Source of the DNA: Desulfobacterales bacterium
GTDB lineage: Bacteria; Desulfobacterota; Desulfobacteria; Desulfobacterales; SpSt-501
Direction of reading: 5' to 3'
NCBI GenBank assembly: GCA_030834695.1
Contig: JAUQXK010000076.1
Span: 1-56,205 of the forward strand
DNA length: 56,205 nt
The notes under the pieces are model-generated. The model saw only the letters and a list, made by a program, of their open reading frames with translations. It ran no database searches and was not told the origin of the DNA. Positions 26,504 through 34,790 of this stretch are shown here, in pieces (within the stretch, counting starts at the first letter, position 1; the number at the start of each line of letters is the position of its first letter). The position numbers and the translations under genes are program-made.

Positions 26504-28231
26504 ATGGCAACGGCAATCCTTTCAAAACAAGACCCTGATTTCGGCGTTTGCCGCGAACTTTGGAGTTTCGGATTCGATGCAGTGGCGGTGGTGGACGGCA
26601 CCCTCGACAAAATCGCATTGAATCCCCGCGCGGAAAAATTAATCCAGAGCCTGAACCTCGAGGACCCCGAGCCGGAGTTCGAATTCCTGGGCTTTTTGCG
26701 GAAGCGCGGCATTTTCACCCATGTGCCCTCGTTCGACAATGAGGTTCAATACAGCGACCGCTGGCTCCTGATCAACCTCGTTCAAACCGCGGATGGCGCC
26801 TTCGTGGTCGTCATCAAGGACATCAGCGAAACCAAGGCGCTCGAAATCCAGCTGAGCGCTCTCAAAGCAGCCAACAACGAATTGAACGAAATCATTGAGC
26901 TCAGCGCCGACGGCCTCGTCAGCCTCGACCACACCGGGGTCATTCTCAGAATGAACAAGGCCTATGAGAAAATCGTCGGTATCAAGGCCGAGGACTACCT
27001 GGGAAAACCGGCCAAGCTCATCCAGGAGCGCGGCCACCTCCCGGACCTCGTCTCCCGGTATGTGCTCAAGGACCTCAAGCCCAAAAACATCTTCGTCAAG
27101 CTGAAGGGCCAGGAGGTGCTGCTGACCGGACGGCCGGTGTTCAACGAACAGGGCGCCCTGATTCGGGTGGTCGCCAATATCCGGGACCTCACCGAATTGA
27201 ACGATCTCAAGAACACGCTGAGGGATTATCACGAACGGGCGCATCGTTACGAGACCGAGATTCAACGGCTGCGTGCGCGCGAATTCGAGACGGAGATCGT
27301 CGGCCACAGCGCCGAGACCCATAAAAGCCTGGAGCTGGCCATCCAGGCCTCGACGGTGGACTCCACCGTCCTGATCTGCGGTGAGACCGGAACCGGCAAG
27401 GAGCTGTTCGCCAAAACGATCCACAAGCTCAGCCAACGGGCCAGCGGGCCGTTTATCGCCATCAACTGCTCGGCGCTGCCGGAGACCCTGCTGGAGTCCG
27501 AGCTCTTCGGCTATGAGCACGGTGCCTTCACCGGCGCTCAGAAGGATGGGAAAATCGGCCTCTTCGAAGCGGCGCAGAGCGGGACCCTGTTCCTGGACGA
27601 AATTTCCGAAATCCCGCCGGCCATGCAGGTCAAGCTGTTGCGGGTGATTCAGGACAAGAAGCTGCGCCGGCTCGGCAGCCACCAGGAAAAAGAGATCGAC
27701 ATCCGCATCATTGCCGCCAGCAACAAGGATTTGAAGGAGCAGATCCGCGGCGGCCAGTTCCGCGAGGACCTGTATTACCGGTTGAACATCATCAAGATCG
27801 CCATCCCGCTGCTGCGGGACCGCAAGGAGGACATCCCGCTGCTGGCCGCGCATTTCCTCGAAAAATTCAATAAAAAATTCGGGCGCCATAAAAAAATGAC
27901 GCCGCAGGTCATGTCCATGCTGGTGGCATACGACTGGCCCGGCAATGTCCGCGAGCTGGAGAACGCCGTCGAACGCTTCGTCGTCCTGAGCGACGAGATG
28001 TTCCTGGACGCGGGCGTCCTGGCCGGCGAGGTCGGTGGGGAACGGGTGCTGAGCGCCGATCATGCGGGATTGAGAAATCTTCTGGAATCCGCGGAGAAAG
28101 AGATCATCCTGAATGCCTACCGGGAATGCGGCAGCACCCGCCGGATGGCGCAAAAGCTGAACACCAGCCAGGCGACCATCGTGAGGAAATTGAAAAAACA
28201 CAACGCCGGGCGGAGCCGGCGGATCTCTTAA
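26504..28231 (+). CDS. PAS-domain sigma-54-dependent transcriptional activator
   Basis: A 575-residue enhancer-binding protein. The N-terminal half has two PAS-like domains (about 15-125 and 130-240). The AAA+ domain shows Walker A (GETGTGKE), the sigma-54 contact loop GAFTGA, and [10 protein letters not shown]. The C-terminus carries a Fis/TyrR-type helix-turn-helix ([24 protein letters not shown]). It has no receiver domain, so it probably senses a small molecule, perhaps the free acid or its CoA ester. AGAGG precedes the ATG. Divergence from the gct operon, which has a sigma-54 promoter, makes that operon its likely target. Confidence 0.95.
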   Translation: MATAILSKQDPDFGVCRELWSFGFDAVAVVDGTLDKIALNPRAEKLIQSLNLEDPEPEFEFLGFLRKRGIFTHVPSFDNEVQYSDRWLLINLVQTADGAFVVVIKDISETKALEIQLSALKAANNELNEIIELSADGLVSLDHTGVILRMNKAYEKIVGIKAEDYLGKPAKLIQERGHLPDLVSRYVLKDLKPKNIFVKLKGQEVLLTGRPVFNEQGALIRVVANIRDLTELNDLKNTLRDYHERAHRYETEIQRLRAREFETEIVGHSAETHKSLELAIQASTVDSTVLICGETGTGKELFAKTIHKLSQRASGPFIAINCSALPETLLESELFGYEHGAFTGAQKDGKIGLFEAAQSGTLFLDEISEIPPAMQVKLLRVIQDKKLRRLGSHQEKEIDIRIIAASNKDLKEQIRGGQFREDLYYRLNIIKIAIPLLRDRKEDIPLLAAHFLEKFNKKFGRHKKMTPQVMSMLVAYDWPGNVRELENAVERFVVLSDEMFLDAGVLAGEVGGERVLSADHAGLRNLLESAEKEIILNAYRECGSTRRMAQKLNTSQATIVRKLKKHNAGRSRRIS

Positions 28232-28316
28232 GGATGCTATGGGTGATTTTCTCTTTGTCTATTTGTTCGAATTCGATAGGCATCTTCTGCCTCGCGGCGA
28301 CCGGCAACATTCATCA

Positions 28317-28634
28317 TCAGCCGCCGAAGAGCCTTTCCAGGATGCTTTTCTTCCGAGCCTTCGGCGCGGGCATTCCTAAGTGCCGGCAAATGGCGGCTGC
28401 TACGTTTTCTTCTGGAATTCCGGAGCCCTCCACCACAATTTCATCACCCACCATGACGGCCGGGGCCACCGGCAGATCCAACTCGAAGTATTCATCGGTC
28501 TGGTAGTCGGCGATGGGTTTGGATGTCACTTCGATCTCGATCGGGTAGTCTGCGCCCAGCCTGGGCATCATGCGCTTGAAGCCCTTTCACGGCTTGCCGT
28601 TGGGTTCGTTCAGGAAAAACCTCACTTTGAGCAT
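28317..28634 (-). CDS. Thioredoxin-fold redox protein with one in-frame UGA (candidate selenoprotein)
   Basis: From the ATG at 28634 (AAAGGA seven bases upstream) the frame reads MLKVRFFLNEPNGKP, UGA at 28589-28587 (residue 16), then KGFKRMMPRL and on to 105 residues. The UGA sits at the end of the first strand and the start of the first helix, where thioredoxin-fold proteins carry their active cysteine. The cis-proline-like segment LPVAPAVMVGD follows. A stem of seven base pairs (28584-28563) and a second hairpin (28566-28554) follow the UGA. The gene is 14 bp after the rhodanese-DsbD gene and ends in three tandem UGAs. Called from the next ATG (28571), it would lose its active site. Confidence 0.75.
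28554..28584 (-). promoter_or_regulatory. Candidate bacterial SECIS element for UGA at 28589
   Basis: The RNA GGGC-U-UCA-AGCGCA-UGA-U-GCCC (28584-28563) forms seven base pairs with one U-U mismatch. An alternative stem GCCCA-GGC-UGGGC (28566-28554) places its loop about 25 nt after the UGA. Bacterial SECIS elements lie inside the coding sequence just after the UGA with a G in the loop; both forms qualify. Confidence 0.5.
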
Positions 28635-28648
28635 ATGCGGTCCTTTCT

Positions 28649-30394
28649 TCACTCGCAGTTTTTTTGAAGCCGGTTCATGCGGGTGAGCATCTCATCGGCC
28701 GGCAGGAAATCCAACAGGCGGAGGTCCCGGCACTCTTTGCCGTCGGCGTTTAAAAAAACAACCGTCGGGACCCCCTTGACGGCATATTCCTGCAAGAGCC
28801 TATCGTACGTCGGGTTTCCGCCCTGGGTGACGTCGACCTTGATCATCGCAAAGTCGCTTGTCTGTTTGACCACGGCGGGGTCATGAAAGGTGGTCTCGTC
28901 GAGTTCCCGGCAGGGAGCGCACCAGGCGGCATAGAAATCGATGACGACCGGGCGCTTCAGCCGTGCGGCCTCTTTGATCATGTCGTCTGAAAAAGGCGTC
29001 CATGCGACTCCCGGTCCGCGCAGGAGCAGCGAGGCGATGATGAAAACGGCCAGGGCGAAGGAAGCGGCCCCCGCCGCCGCCTTCAGCCAGGGGAATGCTC
29101 GGAAGCTCGCCGCGTTCCGGTCGAGCCAAGCCAAATGCACACCGGCCGCCAGCAGGACCGCGGAAAGAGCAGTGGTCGCCGCCGGTTCCCGCAAAAGGGG
29201 CTTGAGGAAATAGGCGGCCATTCCGACCAGCACCCAGCCCATGAGTTTGCGCACCCAGAGCATCCAGCCGCCCGAGCGCGGGAGGCGCTGGATCTGTCCC
29301 GAAAACAGCGCTAACAGGAAAAGCGGCAGCCCGAGGCCGATGCTCAGGGCGAAGAACACGATGAACCCGATCCAGGGGCTGCCCATGCCGGCCACCCAGG
29401 TGAGAAGCCCCAGGACAAAAGGGCCGATGCAGGGGGCCGCGACGACACCGAGGGTGAGCCCCATAAAGAGGCTTCCGAAATAGCCGCTGTACGATTTGGC
29501 CGCCGCCCGGGTCAGGCCGCTGGGGAGGCGCAGCTCCCATAGACCGAACAGGCTGGCGGCGAAAACGACCAGTACGGCCGCAACCGCAATCAGAACGGCC
29601 GGGTGCTGCAGCACGGCTCCCATGAGGCTTCCGGTCAGCGCGGCGATTACTCCGAGGACCGAGTTGGTGAAGGCCAGGCCCAGGAGATAGCAGAGGCCGT
29701 GGACAAACAGGCGGCTTCTGCCGCAGGCGGAATCGGCGGCCGCCCGGCCCCCGAAATACGAAACGGTGATGGGGATCATCGGGTAGACGCACGGGGTGAG
29801 GTTAAGGGCGATCCCGCCGGCGAAGACCCCCAGAAGGGTCCAGATCATGGCCCATCCGTGCAACGCACCGGGCGGCTGGGTCTCCTGAGCGGCCCCGGCC
29901 AGGCCCGCGGGCCGGCTTTCAATCGGCAGGCCCAGTTTCTGCCATTCGGGAAATCCCAGCGGGTCCCGATAGACGTTTTTATAACCCAGCTGGACGGCCA
30001 CCCGGGCCGCCGAGTCGCTGCGGACTCAGGTCAATCCGGTTCAGTAGAAAACGACCCGCCGGTCTTTGTCCGGGCCGAGCAGTTCTTTCAGCGCGTCCGC
30101 CTTGCGCCAGCGCGACCACGCGGTCGGCTCCATGGGGAAGTTGATCGCGCCGCGCATGTGCCCGGTGCGATACTCCCAGTCCTGGCGGGTGTCCACCAGG
30201 AGAAATTCACTGGGGTTCTTGGAATAGGCTGCGGCGAGTTCCGTCGTGGTGATGGTTCGGTATCCGCCGGTTTTGGCTTCGGCCAGGACATCCTCCCAGG
30301 TCGCTTCCCTGGGCGTGACGGCATCATTGGTGAACCACAGTGCGCCCAATGCAGCCGCAACGGCTGCCAGGGTCATGATGAGCGTACGATTCAT
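28649..30394 (-). CDS. Rhodanese-DsbD-thioredoxin fusion with two in-frame UGAs (candidate selenoprotein)
   Basis: Read through two UGAs, this is one 581-residue protein. It has an N-terminal membrane helix (MNRTLIMTLAAVAAALGALW) and a rhodanese domain (LLVDTRQDWEYRTGHMRGAI). Next comes VVFY-U-TGLT-U-VRSDSAA, with UGAs at 30043-30041 (residue 118) and 30028-30026 (residue 123), and then GYKNVYRDPLGFPEWQ. A DsbD membrane domain follows with both transport cysteines (LTPCVYP and AAPCIGP), then a thioredoxin domain (AAWCAPCRE). Both UGAs fall where rhodanese relatives have cysteine; the first is the catalytic position. No other stop or frameshift interrupts it. Conventional calling would split it into a truncated rhodanese and a DsbD starting at a GTG (30001). 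It likely moves electrons or sulfane sulfur across the membrane. Confidence 0.8.
29993..30011 (-). promoter_or_regulatory. Candidate bacterial SECIS element for rhodanese UGAs
   Basis: The RNA GGCGGCC-CGGGU-GGCCGUC forms a 7-bp stem (one G-U pair) with a 5-nt G-containing loop. The loop begins 22 nt after the second UGA and 37 nt after the first, near the spacing accepted for bacterial SECIS. A 7-bp stem (CUGAGUC/GACUCGG) also includes the second UGA itself. Confidence 0.55.
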
Positions 30395-30420
30395 CGACGC
30401 GTGCTCCATGAAATGGAATT

Positions 30421-30870
30421 TCACAGTTTCTTTTCGTTCTTCAGCTTCGTTATGAGAAAAGTTGCGCCGCGCCGGGAAAGCCCCAGATTCGAGGCCAGGC
30501 TGTCCGCGTTCAGGAGGCCATGGGTTCTGGCCAAAGAGACGACCTCGTTCTCCAGCTCTTCCAGCCAATCCTCGAAGAGAGCCAGGATCTCGGGATCGGT
30601 GATCGCCATCAATTGCTTGGACTGCGCCACCTTGTCCACCAGGCTCTGGCACATCTGCGTCGGGTCGACACCTTCGCCCATGCACTCGGCCAGTCAGAGA
30701 TGAACGAGACTGGACACCTTGTCTTCCTGGGATTCGCCGACGAGTTCCAGGAGAAACCGGCCCCGGGATTCCTCGGACGCCACCGGAAAAACGGTTTTTA
30801 ATGCCTGCCCCACCTCGTCGAGAGCCTCTTCCGGATCCATGCGCTGGACGATCTTGAGAATTTCGCTCAT
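30421..30870 (-). CDS. Small protein of unknown family with one in-frame UGA (candidate selenoprotein)
   Basis: From the ATG at 30870 the frame reads MSEILKIVQRMDPEEALDEV and reaches SSLVHL, then UGA at 30696-30694 (residue 59), then LAECMGEGVDPTQMC and on to 149 residues. Two ordinary cysteines follow within 13 residues, so the UGA sits in a cysteine-rich, probably redox or metal-binding, segment. The C-terminal half is helical and charged (LFEDWLEELENEVVSLAR) and ends in a winged-helix-like stretch. Calling only from 30681 would discard 63 residues. It lies 25 bp after the ArsR stop and 26 bp before the rhodanese-DsbD start. Confidence 0.7.
30662..30679 (-). promoter_or_regulatory. Candidate bacterial SECIS element for UGA at 30696
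   Basis: The RNA GGGCGA-AGGUG-UCG-A-CCC forms six base pairs with one bulged A and a G-containing 5-nt loop that begins 21 nt after the UGA. Stem, loop and distance are close to those of the hairpin in the downstream rhodanese gene. Confidence 0.5.
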
Positions 30871-30895
30871 CGTGCGCCTGCCGCCCTTTCAACCG

Positions 30896-31201
30896 TTAAA
30901 TGGTATTCCGTGCCGCCAGGAGATCGGCAGCCAACGCGTCCAAAAGCCGCACCACATCCAGGGTCCGCGGATCGGCGAGCGTGTAATAAATGAAGGGTCC
31001 GCTGCGTTCGATCGTCACCAGAAGGCACCGTTTGAGTTCCTTGAGATGATGGGAAACCAGCGGCTGCGACAGGCCGACCTCTTCTACGATGCCGGTGACC
31101 GACTTCTTTTGGCCGATCAGGCAGAGCAGAATCCGGAGGCGGTTTTCATCGGCCAGGCCCTTGGCCAGCGTCGAGATCGAACGATAGTCGGTTGCAACCA
31201 T
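30896..31201 (-). CDS. ArsR-family winged-helix repressor
   Basis: A 101-residue ArsR/SmtB-type regulator: LADENRLRILLCLIG, a recognition helix in VGLSQPLVSHHLKELKR, and the wing IERSGPFIYYTLAD. The usual metal-binding ELCVCDL motif is absent. Two cysteines (LLCLIG and KRCLL) could act as a thiol or persulfide switch, as in redox-sensing ArsR relatives. The ATG at 31201 has GGAGG upstream, better than a frame from 31294. It is the first gene of the operon with the three UGA-containing genes, so it probably represses them and itself. Confidence 0.9.
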   Translation of the reverse strand: MVATDYRSISTLAKGLADENRLRILLCLIGQKKSVTGIVEEVGLSQPLVSHHLKELKRCLLVTIERSGPFIYYTLADPRTLDVVRLLDALAADLLAARNTI

Positions 31202-31377
31202 CTTGGATCGCCTCCCCCGTGGCGTAAATGGGTGGATGCGATCTTCAGGCTTTTCGGGCCGTGGGGAGGTCTTTTTCTGAATCGCCCTTCGCATAAAACC
31301 ACCCTTCTCCCGGCGGGAGGCCTTCAGTCGATTGGAGTGATGAATTCAACCCGAACAAGGCAGCGAAATAAGATATA

Positions 31378-31411
31378 AACATAAATTAATATGTTGCCGC
31401 TTCCGTGTCAA
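31378..31411 (-). promoter_or_regulatory. Promoter and palindromic operator of arsR-selenoprotein operon
   Basis: Minus-strand TTGACA (31411-31406) is followed, after 17 bp, by TAATTT as a weak -10. An 18-bp palindrome AACATA-AATTAA-TATGTT (31378-31395) overlaps the -10 region. ArsR repressors bind AT-rich palindromes of this sort at their own promoters. The rest of 31202-31605 holds no gene; a short ACCCC/GGGGT hairpin and possible plus-strand promoter bases (TTGACA near 31491) are all I see. Confidence 0.55.
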
Positions 31412-31605
31412 CCGGTTTCGGGTTTTGGCTAAAACCCCTATCGGGGTCCTTCAACCGGGCCCGATTCAGTTCACCCGGCCACGGCCTTCTTGACATGACG
31501 CCGGGCTGGGTTACTTTGGTGCCCTAAGGATCACCGCCCGCAATTCGGTACCAATTCCAGTTTCCGCCGGCAAATCGCGTTGAAGCCATCTTGACGGAGT
31601 TTTCA

Positions 31606-31998
31606 ATGATCAGAGTCGCTGTCATCGATGACAATCCAAAATCCCGCAGGGATCTGGTGAAAACCCTCGGCAAGGCGCCTGACATTCGTGTGGTCGCAGA
31701 AGCAGCCGCCAGCGCCGCCGGAATCAGAGAGGTTGAGGAGCAAAAGCCCGATGTTATTTTACTGGACAACGACAAGCCCTTTACCGACGGCCTGGCTGGC
31801 ACCGAAATGATTGTCTCCCGATTCCAGGATGCCAGAATCATCGTCCTCGCCATGGAATCAAAAACCACCCTGCTGCCGCTGCATTCAAAACAGACTCGGA
31901 CAGCCAGCGCATGCCTGGTCGGGGCATGCTTTCATCTGTGTCAGGATTGCAGTGCCCGGGAGATTCTATCTGCTGTCAGGCAAGGCAGCTCTCTATGA
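31606..31998 (+). CDS. Stand-alone receiver domain protein, degenerate
   Basis: A 130-residue NarL-like receiver domain with the acidic pair (VIDDN), the phosphorylatable Asp in VILLDNDKP and the ser/thr region (IIVLAMES), but no output domain. The conserved lysine after the fifth strand is missing: the region reads GACFHLCQDCS. Two of its three cysteines lie in that loop, which is odd. It may be a phosphate sink, a redox-sensitive variant or a decaying gene. Confidence 0.7.
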   Translation: MIRVAVIDDNPKSRRDLVKTLGKAPDIRVVAEAAASAAGIREVEEQKPDVILLDNDKPFTDGLAGTEMIVSRFQDARIIVLAMESKTTLLPLHSKQTRTASACLVGACFHLCQDCSAREILSAVRQGSSL

Positions 31999-32225
31999 GA
32001 AGGCCCGCCCGCTTCCGCTCCACAGGCATGACCGGAATCGAACCCAAGCGGCTCCGCGCCGGATGAAAATTGTATACGGCAGGATGCTTGCTCTTTGGCG
32101 GATGGACTATGGACTGACGCAATCTGCAAAAATAGAATCTCCGTCGGCGCTGGAAGTTTCAGCTTAACGGCACTAAGTTAATGGTATCGAATCGTATGAA
32201 TCAGGAAAGGACAGAGGAGAAGCCC

Positions 32226-32468
32226 ATGCTGGAATTAGACGGCCGAGAACTTTCTCTCCTGAAGGCGCTCGCCAACGAGTGGGATCAGTCGGGGCCTCCG
32301 GGTTTCCTGGAGACGACCGCAATTGCCGAAACGATTGGAATCACCATCCCGGATGCTAAAAAAACGATTCATTCACTTTTTGTGAAGGGACTTGTCGGCA
32401 CCGACGAAATCGACATTTATGCGGCGTATCTATTGCCGGAAGGATATGAAATTGCCAGAGCGAAATAG
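32226..32468 (+). CDS. Small winged-helix DNA-binding protein
   Basis: An 80-residue protein beginning MLELDGRELSLLKALANEW with AGGAGA upstream. The pattern LETTAIAETIGITIPDAKKTIHSLFVKGLV is a MarR-like winged helix, followed by a short wing (DIYAAYLLPEGYEIA). It is probably a local regulator. The 227-bp gap before it (31999-32225) holds nothing recognisable. The candidate left attachment site lies just downstream. Confidence 0.65.
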   Translation: MLELDGRELSLLKALANEWDQSGPPGFLETTAIAETIGITIPDAKKTIHSLFVKGLVGTDEIDIYAAYLLPEGYEIARAK

Positions 32469-32514
32469 CTGCGCTCATGGGATTCCGACTTCAAGTTCTT
32501 GGAAAGGGCGGAAT

Positions 32515-32532
32515 AAATTTTGTGGAGGCGGC
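32515..32532 (+). repeat. Candidate left attachment site of tmRNA island (direct repeat copy 1)
   Basis: AAATTTTGTGGAGGCGGC matches AAATTTGGTGGAGGCGGC at 53964-53981 in 17 of 18 bases, in the same orientation. The second copy covers the last 13 bases of ssrA plus the sequence just beyond it. Direct repeats of a tmRNA 3' end are the usual scar of integrase-driven island insertion. Confidence 0.5.
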
Positions 32533-32588
32533 ACTCGCTGTCGATTACGATATTCCGATGGACTCATAAACAAGGAATCTCACAGAAA

Positions 32589-33320
32589 GTGACCGCAACC
32601 GTTGTTGTCGTGTTGGGAGCCTTATGTGGAGGGTTTGTCACCGGTCTCGCCGGATTCGGCACCGGCTTGACGGCGCTGGCCTTTTGGTTGCACGTCGTAA
32701 ACCCGGTTGTCGCCGCGGCGCTGGTGGTCGCCTGTTCGGTGGTCGGACAAGTCCAATCCCTCTATACCGTGCGCCGTGCAATCACATGGCGCCGCGCCTG
32801 GCCGTTTCTTGCCGGTGGAATTCTGGGGGTACCCGTCGGGGTGGCGGCGCTTCAGATGATCGCCCCACAGACCCTCAAGGTGGTCCTCGGGATCGTTCTC
32901 ATCGGCTATACCGGTGTGATGCTCGGGCTCAGGCGATTTCCTACCACCGCATGGGGCGGGAAAACCGCAGACGGAATGATCGGATTCGGCGGCGGCGTGC
33001 TCGGCGGCCTCGCCGGGCTCTCCGGCCCATTGCCCACGATCTGGTGCGGTTTGCGGGGATGGACGGCCGATGCTCAGCGCGCCGTGTATCAACCGTTCAA
33101 TCTGATCATTCTCGCCATCGTGCTCGGCACCTATATCACCCAGGGCACGATGACGAGGGAAATTTGGGGGCTGGTTTTCATGTGTATCCCCGCCACCATC
33201 CTCGGAGCCTATCTGGGTATCCGCACCTACGGGCGGGTGAACGATCGCCAGTTTAGATTTCTGGTGCTGTGGCTGTTGCTCGCTTCGGGCATGGTGTTGA
33301 CGGTGTCCAATCTCACCTGA
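32589..33320 (+). CDS. TauE/SafE-family sulfite/organosulfonate exporter
   Basis: A membrane protein of about 243 residues with eight hydrophobic helices and the family marks GGFVTGLAGFGTGL and its repeat FGGGVLGGLAGLSGP. TauE/SafE proteins export sulfite, sulfoacetate or similar anions, or act in sulfur assimilation. The start is uncertain: a GTG at 32589 fits the first helix, while a frame from 32520 begins within the candidate attachment repeat. Confidence 0.85.
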   Translation: MTATVVVVLGALCGGFVTGLAGFGTGLTALAFWLHVVNPVVAAALVVACSVVGQVQSLYTVRRAITWRRAWPFLAGGILGVPVGVAALQMIAPQTLKVVLGIVLIGYTGVMLGLRRFPTTAWGGKTADGMIGFGGGVLGGLAGLSGPLPTIWCGLRGWTADAQRAVYQPFNLIILAIVLGTYITQGTMTREIWGLVFMCIPATILGAYLGIRTYGRVNDRQFRFLVLWLLLASGMVLTVSNLT

Positions 33321-33349
33321 GGAAGCCGATCACCGCTGGGTTGCCGGCC

Positions 33350-33960
33350 TCCCCGCTTCGGCATTCTGGATTGAAGTGCGATAGCATATCCATCTTGTTC
33401 CTGAAAAAACCATCGAACTAAATTTTCGACCTTGTCCCCGGCGTCGTGTAGCCGGCCGAGCATTTTGGTGCAGGAGATATACTGGGCGGGGAGGGTCGCA
33501 GCCAGGGCAAAAAGATGACGCAGCAAAACCGGCTTGGCGACCCTGCTCATCTGAAGGACGTCGCGGGCCAGCACCGGTTCGATGAGTGAATCGACGATGC
33601 TGCGTTTTCAGTCGGTCTCGTTGCCGGCAAACGCCGCCGCACCCGGATAGCCGCCGAAGAAAAGCCAGTGTTCCAGGCTCCAGCCGAAAGCGGGCCGGCA
33701 TTCCGGATAGTCCCAGCGGGTGCAGCGATGGAGAAAGAACCGCCCCGCCCGGCTTTCGCTCAGCCTTTCCTGCATCAACCCGGCCGACGAGCCGAGAATC
33801 AGGACGCGGATCTGCGCTCCGGGGTTGCGGGTATCCCAGAGCCGCTTGAGGGTTTCGCTCCAGCCCCGCTTCTTCTGCAGTTCATCGAGAATGAGCAGCA
33901 CCGGTGAGCCGGATGAAGTCTGCTCCGCAGCCATTCAAGAACATTATCCAACATGAGGGC
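33350..33960 (-). pseudogene. Decayed AAA-family ATPase (DUF4143-type)
   Basis: Fragments of an ATPase of the AAA_14/DUF4143 group are readable: VLLILDELQKKRGW (Walker B) and FFGGYPGAAAFAGNETD. After an in-frame TGA (33610-33608) the frame resumes as VDSLIEPVLARDVLQMSR and YISCTKMLGRLHDAG. Relatives have tryptophan at the TGA, so it is a nonsense change and not selenocysteine. The Walker A end is missing and the frame breaks again after LHDAG. Confidence 0.7.
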
Positions 33961-34050
33961 AACATCGGGATCGAGTGGGCAGGTCGTGGGTGATGCCTGA
34001 ATATCGTCGGGTGAGGCCGGAACTAATCTATAAAAGGCGAGCGAATGCCG

Positions 34051-34449
34051 CTATTTGAACCTGCGGCTGTTCTGCCTGACTTCCTTCGTACTGTTGGCGG
34101 AAGCCCTGCGCTGCTTCAGCTCTTTGGCCAGGTTGCGGCGTGCCCGGATCTCGTCTCTTTGAGCCTTCTCCGGATCTTTGAAGTGCGGTTGCGGCTGTGT
34201 GTTGAGATCGGCGGTTGAAGAGCCGATGCCGGCCAGGCCGGCTTCCAAGGAGGCAACAAAACTGCGGAAACCTGGGTTGTGCCAAAAGGATTTCGACGTG
34301 TTGACCGCTGCGGCCGCAGCTGCGAGCCCGAAAAAAAGGATGAGGATTAACAGACTGGTATTGCGGATAAGCCCGCCAATGAAGAAGGTCAGCACATAAA
34401 AGCAGGCATGTGCTTTGTTGGGAAACGATCTTGGCGGATGGTCCGTCAT
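34051..34449 (-). CDS. Hypothetical membrane protein
   Basis: A 132-residue protein with one long hydrophobic stretch (CFYVLTFFIGGLIRN...LLILILFFGLAAAAAAV), probably two helices, followed by a basic tail (RARRNLAKELKQRRAS). No family recognised. The ribosome-binding site is weak (AGAAGA). Its place next to the STAND gene may be incidental. Confidence 0.45.
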   Translation of the reverse strand: MTDHPPRSFPNKAHACFYVLTFFIGGLIRNTSLLILILFFGLAAAAAAVNTSKSFWHNPGFRSFVASLEAGLAGIGSSTADLNTQPQPHFKDPEKAQRDEIRARRNLAKELKQRRASANSTKEVRQNSRRFK

Positions 34450-34527
34450 ATGAAATCTTCTGGTACTGCAGGATCAAAGTTGAGCGCTTAATCGCCCAAA
34501 AGTTCGTAAGGCCGTACAATAGGCGAA

Positions 34528-34743
34528 TCATTTGGTTCCGTCAAGAAAAGACCTTGTCAAAAAAAATCTCGCCATTCTAGACGAGCCTTCATTGACAACA
34601 TTTCCGTATGCGTCGATATGAAATTTGTATTGCGCATTTTGTTGGTTCGGGCCTCGTGGGTCTTGCGGCGCTCGGTAGGAAACCTTTAAACGGGGCAGTC
34701 TTGATGAGCCTGAAAAGGCTATAGGGTGCCGTCCGCCGTCCAT
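34528..34743 (-). other. Possible gene remnant downstream of STAND gene
   Basis: A 71-codon frame includes the protein-like stretch PRGPNQQNAQYKFHIDAYGN but has no ribosome-binding site. It may be the end of a lost gene. Nothing else is recognised in 34450-34790. Confidence 0.25.
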
Positions 34744-34790
34744 CCGGCGAACCCCGGATCGTGTCCGGCCAAGCCACGGAATCCAGCCAA

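Noticed and set aside
33608-33610. In-frame UGA in the AAA-family ATPase gene as a further selenocysteine codon
   Set aside because: Family members have tryptophan at this place as I recall, the gene lacks its Walker A end and breaks again downstream. It is a decayed gene with TGG changed to TGA.
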